Part shown: piece by piece, positions 44,933 to 57,639 of the stretch
Layout: the number at the start of each line of letters is the position of its first letter
How positions within the stretch are numbered: the stretch's first letter is position 1
From: Agelaius tricolor
Taxonomy: Eukaryota > Chordata > Aves > Passeriformes > Icteridae
NCBI GenBank assembly: GCA_023055355.1
Contig: JALJCS010000039.1
Span: 455,001 to 519,000 of the forward strand
Length of the DNA stretch: 64,000 nucleotides
Direction of reading: 5' to 3'
Notes under the pieces: generated by a model
Told to the model about the DNA's origin: nothing
The model's database searches: none
Seen by the model: the letters and a program-made list of their open reading frames with translations, nothing else
Made by a program: the position numbers and the translations under genes

Positions 44933-47900
44933 ACAGAGTATTCAAAGCAAGATAAAAACAGTATCTTAAGTGCCAGGGAAAACTCTACTGCAAGCAACTT
45001 CAGATTAGAGCCAAAACAGCAACACCTTATCTTTGAACTAAAGATTTATCAATAACTAATGCTGTCTGCCACCGAGGGGCACACCAAACCAGAATCCCTC
45101 CACTCCAGCTTTGCCATGCTGTGCTATCAAAGCTCCCCATGCTCCCCAGCTCCTGCAGAAACTGGACTTTGGGATGTGAGCCCAGCATGGCAGCAGCCCA
45201 GGTGAAGTATCACCACTTCTACAAAATAAAGCAGTTTTTACCTGACCATCGAGCAACACTAAACTTCTCTGGAAGCACTGGGTGCAGCATAATCAGGGAC
45301 AGAAAAAGGATGTGCCTGTGGAGCAGAAGGCTGGTAAAAATTCTCATTAGGTTGTCAACATCTGGTTTCATTAGTCTGCCTACAGACAATCAGAATTACT
45401 TAGTGGCTACTGCAGGGTGAAAAGCCATTTCAGTTTATTAATGTTCTCAGAGTTGCAACCCTGGCAGTGAAATTATTTTTAAAGTGGCTTGTAAAGTTTG
45501 TCTCTTCTCAAAGAACGTGTCAGACTGATAGACCAGGCTGTGAAATTTATGCCCCAAGAAAAGGGAGTTTGAATGCAGTTTAATAGCACTTGAAATGTTC
45601 TTCTCTGAGAAACTGTCCCCAAAGTCCAGGTGGACCTTTCTCCATTGGAACTCTTAGAGATTTGTAGAAGCCATAACTTTGGCATGAATTTTACAGGAGC
45701 ATTTATAGCCCATGGGTCAAGAGCAAAGCCATAAAATGCTGCTCAAGCCCTGAGCTTTCTCACACCAGAGGTAAACTTGTATCTAAAGGTCTGCCTGGAG
45801 CCCAGGACTACTAAATTTGCTCTAGTAGAATTCTGTTCTAAAGCTTAGCCTGCAACAAAGGTAGACTTTTATCTTACCTTAGTTAAATATTCCCCCTAAA
45901 CCACCATCAATTATAATTTCCCCACTAGAATTCATGGTTTGTCCACTCCTAATTACTCTTTCTTCTTGCCCTAAGCACAATCCTTACTCATCCAATAGGT
46001 TTGATGACTCTCATTAAATTTACTATTCTACAGACATATGTTGGATTAAAGTTTACCTGAATGAGAGCTTTATCCAGCTCCTGCCAGAGCTAATGGAAAA
46101 GATATTTCGGTTTATTCAAAGCAACTGTTATCTCAGAAAGCAATGTTATCTCAGAAAGAGGATCATGCTTAAATGATAATAAAAGTTCTGCCAGAAACAG
46201 TATTCCTTTGTTTCCCCAAACCATTCACTAGAAGCCCTCAGTCACTGAAGAACTTTTTAAATCCTTTCTAGTATTCACTACATGGCCAATTCCTAAAGGA
46301 GCTCTGACCCTGCAGTGCAGTTAATGACCATCTCTGACAGATTTCTTACATGTATTTTTTTCCAACATTTTCAACAGTAGCTAACTGGGTGCCTTGCCCT
46401 TTTTATCTCCTGTTTCATCCATTTACTCTCATCCTCCATGGCACAGCACACGATGTTTCCACAAAACCAGCCTGCACCAGCCACTATTTCACAACTCACC
46501 CATAAAAACCCCATCTTTTACACTTCCACCTCTTCATCTTCCCATCCAGGGAGGGGAGTCAAGGTCAGCCAGATGCAAAAGAAGTGTTTGAAGCTGGAGT
46601 GTGATGAGGCACTGATTGCTTGATGAGCACAGGAGGAGGAAAGGTCTTGGCTGTGCCTTGCTTCTTAAATCATCCTCAGTTGTGCAGGAAAATTAAGGAC
46701 AGAGCAGGGATGCTCCTCTGACCAGCTTGCCCATGGCATTGTTCCTGTCACCAAGTTAAAGACAGGCAGGTCACACAATTTCTCTTTCTCTGACTCCTGC
46801 TGGGATGACAACATTGAAAAACAGAAAAATAAAATAATTATCAGGGATTTTCATTGTGTGAGCTCAGGATTCCCCATGCTCTTGCAAAGGGGGAATGTTC
46901 ATCAGGCAAAGGATATGAGAAGGAGCCTCAAATTGTCCAAAATCCCAGTAAAATATTTTTTCCTATGGAAACCTTCACCAAAGCTGGTCACACTTCAGGC
47001 CCTATGTGCACCCATTTCCTGATGTGCATCTCCCAGTGGGGTGTTCCCACTGCTCCAGGGACCCAGCACAAACCTTACAGCCCCTACAAACACACCCCCA
47101 GGAGCTGCACCCTTCCCTCCAAACCTGGGAACCTGCAGCTGCCACCTCTGTGCTGAGCTGAGCCTGTTTCTCCCCAAAACGAGGTGCTCAGTTTATCCTT
47201 GAAAAGATTGACAGCAGCATTCTTGCCTTCTTCCAAAGAGCCATTATTTCACAGCTGTAATCTCCACACTGAGACTTGATTCCCTTCAAGTGTCCAAGTA
47301 CACAGGCAGCATCAAGGAAGGCACTGAAGTGAGCCAAGTTTAACCCCAAAGAGCTCTCAGCTCCCTGTGGAAGCTCAGACAAGCAGGAGAGAAAGAATGA
47401 ATGCTCCTATAATGGCATCTAACAGCCACAGGGCAAGTGAGAAGTTGGTTTTAGAGAATGAAGAAAAAGCACTAAGTCATAAAAGGTGAGAAAAATCTAT
47501 CACTCCAACAGGTAAATGAAGGTAAACCACTTGAAGAGACAGACTTGAGATGGAGGGAAAAATCCCACAATTAATAGTGTCCATGACACCCAGAGGCAAA
47601 ACAAGCCCAGGGGATCAGGAAAAAGGTAAGCATGTGCTGCAAACAACAGCAGAAATGAAGTGAGAGCCCTGGAGGGAACACAAGAAAGAGGCATTCTGAA
47701 GACAGGAAAAAATGCCACCCCACAAGGTGTTTGTTTTGGTTCTTTTAATTGAGAGTCTCTTGTACGATGTGGTAGAAAAACAGAAAAATAAAGGTCAGGA
47801 GAAGTATGGTTTATTGGGAACATTCCTGCATAGCAGACAAGATATATCCTCGTGCAAATTATTCCATGCAGCGCTCACATGTTTAATTGCTGCTTTTCCT

Positions 47901-48374
47901 CTTCCTGGGGAAGCAGAGTTGCTTTATTTACTCCAAGCAATATTTTCTCCTTTCTCCCTGGCAAAGAACAAGCTCCCACCTTGGCAAGTGCTCACTGGTT
48001 TACCTAATGCTCATCACACCCATGCCAAGGAGGGTGGAGCAGGTTAATTTATCACTTGTTACAATGATTAACTTGCCCAGCTGCTGGGTTCAAGAGCCCC
48101 AGATGCCTCAGGTGATACAGGATCCCAGGAGGACAAGCTCCATGGAATGAAGCTGCTGCCACACTGGCCCTCTTTGCCTGTCAGACACATTCAGCTGCTC
48201 TTGCACTGCCCTCTGAAAATCCCCCATAAAATACAACTGAAAATCCCTCATCACCTGGGAGAAAGCACAGCTGGATTCTGCTCAGGGCATTTCAGACTAG
48301 ATGGGCTATTTGTGAGCTCCCCTTGCAAAGGCAGCAGCTCAGGAAAACCAGAAGTTTCTTTGCATGGATTCACC

Positions 48375-48530
48375 ATAGTCAGGACACCTTCCCCTAGACC
48401 AGGTTGTTTCAAGCCCCATCCAACCTGGCCTTGAACACTTCCAAGGGTGACACAAGCACAACTTCTCTGGAACCTGTTTTGCTCCTCCCAGATCTAAAAT
48501 CATACCCAACTTAGCAGCCTCAGACACAGA
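48375..48530 (-). mobile_element. CR1 3'-end fragment
   Basis: Plus-strand CTAGACCAGGTTG, AAGCCCCATCCAACCTGGCC, TTGAACACTTCCA, and a diverged CTCTGGAACCTGTTTTGC follow in the usual order of the CR1 3' region read in reverse complement. Confidence 0.75.
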
Positions 48531-50559
48531 TTTCTATGAAATATCTACATTTTTCTAGGAAAGAACTATGACAAACCTTCTTTGCATCCAACTTTGCAAA
48601 ATCAACACAAGCTCTTCAGAAAGGGCTGCCATCCACTTTTCTTATTTTTCCCCATTTGGTGGAACATTTTCATTCTGTTGTTGTTTGGAGCAGTATTTTA
48701 ATATATCTGGCTGAGGCTGCTTAAAATAGTACTGCAAGACACTTGTGTGAGGGGTGGAAAGCTGAGCTCTTGCACATCCAATGTTTCTGTTGTTGGAAGT
48801 CTTCAATCCCACCTCTCTGGTGGGATGAAATAGGTGTTACTAATCCAATTTCTAAAGTAGCATGCATCAAGCTGACACTATTTTAAGACTTAAAAAACCC
48901 TCAGCCAATTTAAACAAACCTCTGCTCCTTTCCATTTTCTCTGTTCCACAGTTTATGGCAGAAGACAGGAGAGAAAGATTGTTTTGGGAACAATGTTTTC
49001 AGGACTCTAAAAATAATGTAAAAACTGCTCTGCCACACTCTCAGCTGTTACAGCCCCAAAAAGCACAGGCTGTCTTTGCTCTCAGAGTCACAATTGTGGT
49101 GGGATTTCTACCAAACCACAGGACAATCAATTTCTGGTTTTCTCCTGGAAATAAGTACAGCACTTCTGGGTAGCAAGGCAAACATGTGCCTCTTTTAATG
49201 GCCCTTGAAACTGGCCATGTGAAATGAGGTACACAAAGCCAAAGGCCAGCTGAACCTGGGATCTCTGAATGGCTCTCCACATTCTTCCCAGGAAGATGAA
49301 TGGCAATCACTGTTCTGCCAGGGAAATTGCATCTGCTGGGAATGTGGTGTAGAAAATGTGCTTGCTGCTCCCCTCAGAGCCAAAATTCCTACACATTTCT
49401 TGTAAGGCCTTCTTAGATAAGGACAATGTTCAGCTGAGTGAGAGTGAAGCAAAATGGCAATCCAGGAATAAATGTTCCTGTTCACAACATCCTCCATTCA
49501 CATGGATGGTTTCTCACTGGCACACAGGAGCAAGGGAGGAACCCAAAGGCATCATTGTACACAAAGTCAGACATGTTGAGGGATGAACAGATCTCCCAGG
49601 GATATGGAAACCTCCCCTGAAAAGCCAGTCCAGGGAGAGCCTGAGGTGTTTTGTCGTTCCAGGCATGAAGATGCTCAGGAGCTTCCACAGATGCTCAGGA
49701 TGGTGCCTGGATCTCGCTCTGGCAATGCCAGTGGCTCAGCTGAGAGCTGTGGCAATGATTTACACTGCACTGAGAGGGGCCACAGTCCTGCAAGGGTCTT
49801 TCATCAGGAGCAAACAGCAGCCTGGACGGTGGGGAATGCTGGATCTGTAGCAGGGCTCATCCTTCACCTTCATGTGGAGCTGCCCCCAAAGTTGCCCTGT
49901 ATCACTTTTTATTTTTCTCCCTTTGGGTCTATTTTGGAGCAGCTGTTAGATGTGGCTTTTTATGGTGATCCTGTGGGAAGCAGCCATTTGCCTGCTGTGA
50001 TATCCTCACAACTAATACTAACTCCTCATTGCCTTTGGTTTTATTTGGGGTTTTTTATCTGTTGGATTGGTTTGCGTGGGTTTGTTTCTTTGGGTTTTTG
50101 TCTCTTTTGGTTTGAGCTTTTTATTTGCTTTTTTATAAATGACTGGTTAAGTTGGCATAGCCAAACTCAAGAAAATGGAAACCAGGTTCAACTTTCCAGA
50201 AATTCCTTTTGCCTGGGTTTAGCTGCACCCCCAGGCTCAGGATCACCAGTATATTTGCAGGTTTTACTCTGCATCATCAGCCTGTCCAGACTCTGCTTGG
50301 TGTTTCAGAAATGGAGAAGACAGTGGACATTGTGCCAAGCTTCCATTCCAACAGAAAAACCTGGGTCAGCATGACAGAAAAGAAAAAAAATAAAATAAAA
50401 TTCACCAGTTAGAACAGGACAAGTGTCCCACCATTTCCCCCTCCACTGTTATTAATTTTGTACAATTTAGAGGCAAACCTGGGTCTAAAGCTTCCATCTC
50501 TCAGTTCCTATTTGCTACCCTTCAGCCTTGACATCCCCTGATCTGACTGACTGCTGTCC

Positions 50560-50905
50560 AGCTGGGGCTGGGGATGCTCAGCCTGGAAAGAGGAGACGCT
50601 GGGAGGCCTCACTGTGGCTGTGCAGGACTGGAAGGGTCCCACAGGAAAGAAGGGGACAGTGTTCAACAGGGCCTCTGCTGACAGGACAAGGGGGATGGCT
50701 TTCAAGTGCAGGAGGCTGATTGAAGCTGGATCTAAGGGAGCTGCTGTTTTACACTGAGGGTGGTGAGGCACTGGCCCAGGCTGGGCACAGAGGCTGTGGG
50801 TGCCCCATCCTTGGCAACAGGGCTCCCCCAAGGCCTGGGGGAAGATTGCTCAGCTTGGAACAAGATGATCTTCAGGGTCCCTTCCAAGCCCAACCATCCA
50901 GGGAT
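50560..50905 (+). mobile_element. CR1 LINE 3'-end fragment (right arm)
   Basis: GGGGATGCTCAGCCTGGAAAG ... CAGTGTTCAACAGGGCCTC ... CAGGGTCCCTTCCAAGCCCAACC reads as a CR1 3' end in plus orientation. The same element is mirrored in the left arm, so it predates the duplication. Confidence 0.7.
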
Positions 50906-51090
50906 CCCCGCTGCCCACTTCAGTTGGCCCTGGACTCCTGGGAACTGTGATGTCACATCCCCCATTCCAGGTGGAACTGCCAGCACCCAGCAAAGAGCAC
51001 AACTCAACCACTGGCCCTTGTGTCAGCCCATGCTGCACTCTGCTCCTGTCCACCCCTGCCGCCCTTCTTGTCACCTGCTCCCTCCATCAG

Positions 51091-51544
51091 TCCTGAGAGC
51101 TCCCCAGTGCCTGGATTTTGTCATCCACCACTGCAGGATGCTCACGTTTGTCCTGAGGAAGGTATGGTGCCATTCCATGGAGGGGGACACCGCCAGCTGC
51201 CCAGGTGGGGTGCAGCTCTGTGGGATGGTGTGGGACAGGGACCCCACTCTGAGGTTTTGCCACCTCTGCAGGCTGTCACAGACAGAGAGGAAGAGATGCA
51301 GTTGGATATCCAGACTTATATAAAGGAGGATGTGGAGATGGAGGAAGACACTGGAGAGGAAAAGATGGAGGTGCATATCCAGACTTATACAAAGGAGGAT
51401 GTGGAGATGGAGGAAGAGACTGGAGAGGAAGAGACGGAGGTGGATATAGATGTGGAAGAGGAGATGGAAGTGGAAATGGAAGAATACATTGAAGACATGG
51501 ACATTGATGAGAAAGATGAGGAAGAGGCTGTGATCTTGGCATGA
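51091..51544 (+). CDS. Last two coding exons of an unrecognised gene with acidic C-terminus (right copy)
   Basis: Exon 51091-51161 follows CCTCCATCAG and ends before GTATGG. Exon 51272-51544 follows ACCTCTGCAG and ends in TGA. Both are in phase (…LRK then AVTDREEEMQ). The last exon encodes two near-identical units (IQTY-I/T-KEDVEMEE-D/E-TGEE) and a Glu/Asp-rich tail ending DEKDEEEAVILA. About 540 bp of 3' UTR with AATAAA at 52065-52070 follows, which supports a real transcript end. Upstream exons were not found with confidence. The long minus-strand frame over the same bases is the complement of the acidic repeat and was discarded. Confidence 0.55.
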
Positions 51545-52064
51545 AGACCAATGCCAGCAGCAGGACAGGCATGTGGTCCCCACAGGCGGAGTGGGTCCCC
51601 TGCTGCCAGGCTGGAGCTGGGCTGGTCCCTGCTCAGGGACGTGGCACCCCGTGCGCTGGAGTCTGGTGCCATCCGCAGCCTGTCCTGCGCTCGCTCTGGG
51701 CCACACGAGCTCCATCCCAGACCCAGCCAGGCTCAGCTCTGGCAGCAAAGTCCTGCTGTGCCAGCATGTGCCAGCCTGGGGGCACATGGAAGAGCCCTCT
51801 GTGCCTGACTGGAGTGACCACGGCACACTTGCTTTTCGTCCAGGACTGATGGACATTCCAGACAGGAATGCCAGCCTTTTGTACATATGGTTTACAGTTT
51901 GTTCTCTTCAGGAATAGGATTTAGGACTTTTTTTTTGTCTTTTGTAAATATGTTTCATATATTTTTACTAGATAGGTTCTTATGTATATACGTTCCATGG
52001 ATTGCTGTTGTTAGAAATATTCTTACGTTGTAAAAGTGTTCGGTATTGTTGCTGTTCTTCCAGA

Positions 52065-52070
52065 AATAAA
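52065..52070 (+). promoter_or_regulatory. Poly(A) signal of the right acidic-tail gene copy
   Basis: AATAAA preceded by an AT-rich 3' UTR with several TGTAAATAT/TGTATATA elements, about 520 bp after the stop codon. Confidence 0.65.
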
Positions 52071-54072
52071 CAAATTTTCTTTTTCACATCCCAGTTCTCT
52101 TTGCATTTACTTTGGGCACAGGCAGCATTTGCAAAGTTGTGGTTTCCACTTGCTCCAGGTTTCCAGGGCTGGAGGTCCCTGGAGGAGCTGGCACAGCCCC
52201 CCCAGGAGTGAGGGTCCCTGTGCACAGAGGGGTCCCACTGACTGAGGTCACCCTCTGCCTGCAGTTTCTCTGGACACACTTGGTAGCTGCAGGGGCAAAT
52301 CCCAGCGTGTCCTGTGCCATGGGATCCCATGTTGGAGCAGGGCTGAGCCTGCCTGCTCCTGCAGAGCCTCAGCCATGGCTCTTCCCTGGGCAGCCCCAGG
52401 GCTAATGAGGGTGCACTGCAGCCCCTGTTCCTGAGCACCCAGAGGGGCTGGAGCAGCCTGCAGAGCCTCAGCCCTTCATGAACCAAGACTGCCCTTGGAA
52501 ACCCCCTCTGTCCCCAGACTCTGGTACAAGGACAACAGGAATTGATCCTCCCAGTTAAAGGTGTTAATTGGCAACAATTTGTCCCTGGCACTTTCTCGTA
52601 CAGCAAATGTCAGCACTTGGAATCCCTGTTCTGCACTCCCTGGTCAGGCACCAAAACATCTGAACCTGACAGAACATCTTGAATTAGCACCAACCTGCAG
52701 AGAGCTATGGGGGAGAACCTACCCCCAAGCACCCAGAGAAACACTTGACATTGATAGTCTGGGGCAAGAGCTGAAACTAAAGCATTCTAATGCCAAGAGA
52801 GAGGATTTTTATTGCTGAATTCATTCTCCAAGAACAGGAATGAAAGCTTTTGGTGTCCTCACTAGCCACAGATGTGCATTGCCAAGGTTTGCTTCTGGGT
52901 TATGATTGATTTTTATTAATCTGCTCAGAACTCTGATGCTGTTCCTGGCTAAGGTGTAGAGATGATATTTCAGAGCCAGAGGAGCTCAGCACAGCTTCTG
53001 CAACACACAATTTCCAGACCCAGACATTCAGGCCATGCAAACTGATACTTTTTCATCTCTGTGCAAAGATCAGCATTAGGACATCACTGACATACCACAC
53101 ACTTCTCAGAGCTGTCCCTTTCATCCAGCTCTCCCCAGTCACTCCACAGACTTCACTCCAAGCAGTTTATCTCTGAGAGAGTTCAGTGGCACATGGGATT
53201 TAATCCTGGTTTTTCTTCATCTTCTCCTGAGCTGTCTCCAGACACGGTGTGTGGGCGCTGTCTGACAGCAGCAGCATTAATGCGCCACCTCCCTGACACT
53301 GAGGTTCATGTCACAACTTTTCATCCAAAGCAGCAAATCAATGATTCCCACTGTGTCCCACACAGCTCCATGGGGAGTTTGTGTGGCTGCAGTTCCAGCA
53401 CCAGCCCTAATGCACAGGAATTTCAGAAGATACAGAAGGAATCAGCCATTCACAGAGAAAACCATCAGTTTGCACGGCCCAGATCCCCACAACACTGCAG
53501 ACTCTGGTAACCCAGAATCTGCATTTACACTTTGGTCTCTGGGCCTTACTTTTCCTCTCACTAAACTTCTCCCATTTTCCCCTCTTGCTCAGGTTCCCAA
53601 GATCATTAAAAGCAGCATTAGGAGCAGGGATAGGAAATGGGAACTGTCCCAAGGCTTGACAAAATTTCTCTTTTCAGGCCTGACAATTCCAGCCAAGGAG
53701 AGTGGAAAAGCCCGCATGGAAGAGGTGTGAAATCAAAGCAGTAATCAAATTTAGGTATAATGAGAGAAGCTGAAGAGGTTTTCAATGTTCAGAACAAGAT
53801 TAGCAGCTCCAGGCACAGGAGGCATGCGACATTTTCCCCGCTGTAACAACTCTGTGATGCAAATTGCATCTCAAATCCTTCTCCCCAGCTCTGGGACCCA
53901 TTCAGCCACAAACATGGTGCTGAATTTTTTAAAGCAAAGTGGAAGCTGGTCAGAGAGGTGGTTTGCAAATCAAAACCACAGAGGACAGCTTGGAAGCAGC
54001 AGCTGGAGCAGAGAGAGGCAGAGCCTGGCCCTGAGGTGCAGCACAGCCTGAAACTCTAACCAAATAAAGAAC

Positions 54073-54312
54073 TTGCCACTTGTTTTTTTCCCTCAGGAGC
54101 TACAGAAGGTGCTGTATGGAATCCCTGCCTCCTTCACACTGCATCAGCATGCAGAGGAGCACAAGAATGAAGATTACAGCACCTTCTGCTGCTTCTGCTT
54201 CCATCTCCTGACTCAAATCTCACCAAAATCTTTCACTACTGGGCCTTCCCAAAGCCCCAGATTCACTCAGTCCTTGCAGAATTTCAGTTCTGAGGAGCAG
54301 GAAGGGAGATGA
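54073..54312 (+). other. Exon-like open stretch crossing the right arm edge
   Basis: After a good acceptor (TTTTTTTCCCTCAG at about 54,083-54,096) an open frame begins ELQKVLYGIPASFTLHQH and runs past the arm border to a TGA at 54,310-54,312. In the left arm the matching frame is cut by the ERV-B LTR after FTTG. I do not recognise it and it may be chance. Confidence 0.25.
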
Positions 54313-55144
54313 AGGCACTTGCAGACACCAGAGATGCAATTGCTGCCTGAGGTGCATTTCACTGCCCAGCTTAGTGCCTCTAAAACCATCAAAATCTGCC
54401 CCTTTGAGAGCACCAAGCCAACAGCAGGACATCAGGGCCTGCACATGGTTGGAAATGGCATTTTTTATTATTCCTCTCCCAGTCTCTCATTTCATGGTGC
54501 CATTGCAGGGCTTAATCCCATCATTCAGCAGCAAGTCTTGGCAATGAGCTTCAGATGGATTTTTAGTGCTCAGCAAATAAGAGGCAATTTTACTTTGTCT
54601 CCAATGAATGAAATTTCACCTAAATCAGATGAACTCTGTGTTCTGAGGCTGGCCAGGCACCAACCACTCCAGGTCCCCAGCCTGGATGTCAAACTGCTCT
54701 AATATTGAAAAGTTAAATTTATTTGGCTTTGTGTACAAGGTTATTCTCTCTCAAAAGAATTGGAATCCGTATCATTGCATTTCCAAGCACTAACCTCAGA
54801 CCAGCCACAAAGAGTACAAGAGACAAGAAAAGAAATAGAGATTTCTAAGGAGATGGAAATTGAATGCTGAGGTTTTTCCCATGATAGAAAGTTTCATCAA
54901 TTATCACCTGCCAGCTCCTTGCCTTCACTTGTGTGGCCACCACTGAATACACTCGCAGATGAGAAAATGTTTGTCCTACTGAAAACTGGCACTAGATGCA
55001 GAAAAAGGCTCAGATATCTGGATTCAAAGACAACATAATGAAAAGAGCTGCCTTATAATAGCAAGATATGATGGACAGCAGGAATGGCTGAAGCCAGCAG
55101 AGAGAAGTCCATGAACTATTCATGCTACAAAGATTTCTGACAAA
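54313..55144. other. Intergenic, nothing recognised
   Basis: Moderately AT-rich unique-looking sequence. No domain, tandem repeat or splice-bounded frame is evident. Confidence 0.4.
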
Positions 55145-55509
55145 TGTTGCCTTCTTGTGAAGGCCGCGATGACCTGGTTTCAGAGTCCAGCACTTCGATC
55201 TCCTTCGTGGGATCCCTTGTGGCCAATAACGGACGCTGACACCAATGTGGTGGACGGTTAAAGGCGTTTATTGAGGGGTCTTAAGGGTATTTATGGACTA
55301 AGGGGTCTCTCTACGTCAGACAGGGGTTTGGCTATACTTTCTAAGGTTAGTATGGAGTGGAAAGTTACTGGCATGCATAGGTTAGGGGGGCTACACGTCT
55401 GGCTACATTCCAAGGGTGATCCTTATCTATGGGGAGGGGGGTAGAAGGATTCCTGTAATTTTCCGTTACAGCCCGAAATCTTCCAAACGCCTGTCCCTGG
55501 CCTACCACA
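55145..55509 (-). mobile_element. Solo LTR with 6-bp target duplication
   Basis: A 365-bp TGTTGCC...TACCACA element flanked by GACAAA on both sides (55139-55144 and 55510-55515). AATAAA on the minus strand (plus tttatt, 55267-55272) gives the orientation. The 6-bp duplication fits a class II ERV. Confidence 0.85.
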
Positions 55510-55515
55510 GACAAA

Positions 55516-57560
55516 ACCCCCAAGAACCCAAATGCAACATTTTGTCTGGCAGAGCTGACAGGAACCCTGTGCATTTAATTCAGCCATTGGCAGCAAATAG
55601 AAATCAGCTTGAAGCTCCTTTGGTCCACTACTACTTACTTTTTTTCACCCAAAACATGTAATTACATCTACTTTTTGGGAAGAAATTACTGCTTTGAGTG
55701 GTTCAATGCAAAGAGTTTCTTCCCATACCCACTCATAATCAGTCACCAAGAGAAATATTTTCTAAAAAGATCTCTTCCAAATTTTGGAGTGACTTTCAAC
55801 ATAAATCACTTGGTTATTTTGCTCAAAATGCTAAGGGAATTGAATTGGGCTCCCTCATCTTAAAAAGAATTGTTTCTTCCTAGCTCTTCACAAAGAGGAA
55901 CAAAACACTTGGTTGCAGCAGACTGAAGGGAGGAAGAGGTTTCTTTCCCCCTGAGCTGCACAATAGGAGACAATTTTGTTGCCAAGAGGCCACAGAACCC
56001 AGCCAATTTCCAGTTCTTTCAGTGTAAGGGAAAAGTTCTGAGGATCCCAGCTGTGGGAGACACAGAGTGGCAGGAGCAGGGGATCTGCTGGGGGGTTTGG
56101 GGTGGGGCCAGATGAAAGAAATGTTCAAGCAAAACCTGTGAGAGCTCAAGATTCCATCCCTCAGAGGAGAAACTGGATTTGACCCAAATGCCATTCAAAT
56201 CCAAAAAACACTGAGGCATTTCCCCAAGCTCTGCTGGGCCATCAGGTACAACCCAAATCCATCTGTGGGACCAGGGCAGCAGATCCCTGGCACTGGACAG
56301 GGATGCTCCCCTGGGAAGCCACCTGCATTGCCCATGGCACTCACAAGACCTGCTTCTAAAGACCCAAACATCCATTATAATTGCATGGATTTGGTGCTGG
56401 CTCAACACTCAGAATGTTGACAGCACAAAGTCCAGTTCTCACACTGACTTCTCCAAGTTTTGGACCAAGACTGCAAAGAAGGAAACCCAGCAAAGAAATT
56501 CCAAACAGGGGCCCTAATAAATGTAATAAAATTCCACGTGCCTGTGTTTGCTGCAGGGAAGAATAGTGCTCCTTATTAAATCATTACAAACAATTAAAGC
56601 AGCAGAGGGGAGGAAGACAGAGCTTTTGGGGCAAATTTGGAGACCTCATCTATGGGTGGATGGAGCACCTCGGATTTTCCCAATTGCTAGGAATGGTTCC
56701 CCAGGTCCTTGGTGTAAAATGCGGCTCCCCAGCAAGTGCAGATCTGCAAGATGAGAAACAATTTAGGCAATTGGTGATGCATCTTTCTAAATCGCTCTCC
56801 TTTCTCTCTTACAGTACTGATTTAGATGCACTACCTTGCTTGTTTTTGCTTGTTACTAAAATCAAGCGCACATTTTTTATTTTTAATATCATCTTACATT
56901 GTGGTTCCTTCATATTCACAGTAAAAGAAGACCATTATTTCCAGTGATGTGTCCTTTAAATCACCTCAGTCAATTGGCAGAACACCAGGAGGCCCCTGAG
57001 GAGCCGGGGTGCTGGGAAGCCCTGAGGAATTGGGTGTCAGAGGGCACAAGCAGCCCCCAGGCAGCCACCTTGTTCCTGGCACCCGGCTGCTCTGGCGCTT
57101 CCCCAGAGCGTCTCCCAGGCCTGCGGCAGAGCCCTCCAGGCCGGGCCTCAGCAGGAGGATGGGGGCACCCCTGAGGTGCCCAGGCTGGGCTGGCTGGGCA
57201 CAGGGAGGGCAAAGCTCCCCTGCTGGGGCATGGGATGAGGCAGTGGGAAGCCAGAGAACCTGAGATTTTACCCCCAAATGTTCTGTCTTTGCCCTAACAT
57301 TTACCTCAGGTTTTGTCACAAAATGATCTCCATGTGCCCTCTAGAAATTACTCAGACTTTTCCTCAAAAGTAATTTTTTTCCCCTAGAGATCACCTTAAA
57401 TTTTTCTGCTCAAATATCTACTACATGTACTCGACAGATCACCTCTGATTTCATTATTCTCACAGTCCAGTGATTACCTCAACTGGAAAGCCCAAATGTT
57501 CATTCCGTGCCCTACAGGTAATTCCAGCATTCCTGTGCTATGAAGTTCTCTCCCTGGAAG
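55516..57560. other. Intergenic, nothing recognised
   Basis: Unique-looking sequence. From about 56,990 to 57,240 it becomes GC-richer, without a tandem structure I can define or a protein motif. Confidence 0.4.
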
Positions 57561-57639
57561 CTACTGCAGCTTTACCCCTAGCCAAGTGAAACATTCCCTG
57601 GTGCTGAGGCAAACCTGGCCCATGCTCCCCGGTGTGTAT

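Larger units (their letters stand above)
42728..49115. other. Spacer between inverted-repeat arms, no gene recognised
   Basis: 6.4 kb of largely unique-looking DNA. Open frames are short and show no domain or convincing exon set. It contains an A-rich (CAAAA)n stretch near 44,113-44,152 and CR1 3'-end scraps listed separately. Right of 49,116 it runs without a break into the right arm. Confidence 0.5.
49116..54243 (-). repeat. Right arm of the 5.1-kb inverted repeat
   Basis: The reverse complement of 32113-37237. Unlike the left arm, both of its edges run into ordinary non-LTR sequence (CAAACCACAGG at the inner edge, CTACTGGGCCTTCCC at the outer edge). It therefore looks like the original or undisturbed locus. 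It carries the GCTTCT triplet context absent from the left arm near 54,190. Confidence 0.95.

Noticed and set aside
49583..50374. 263-codon plus-strand open frame in the right arm (mirrored at 35979-36770)
   Set aside because: Much of it is a translated T-rich stretch giving Phe/Leu/Ile runs. It has no domain and overlaps likely non-coding repeat-arm sequence. Its presence in both arms only reflects the duplication.
51071..51886. 271-codon minus-strand open frame opposite the acidic exon (mirrored at 34467-35282)
   Set aside because: It is the complement of the Glu/Asp repeat, which gives His/Leu/Ser/Pro-rich runs. The plus-strand exons have splice sites, a stop and a poly(A) signal.
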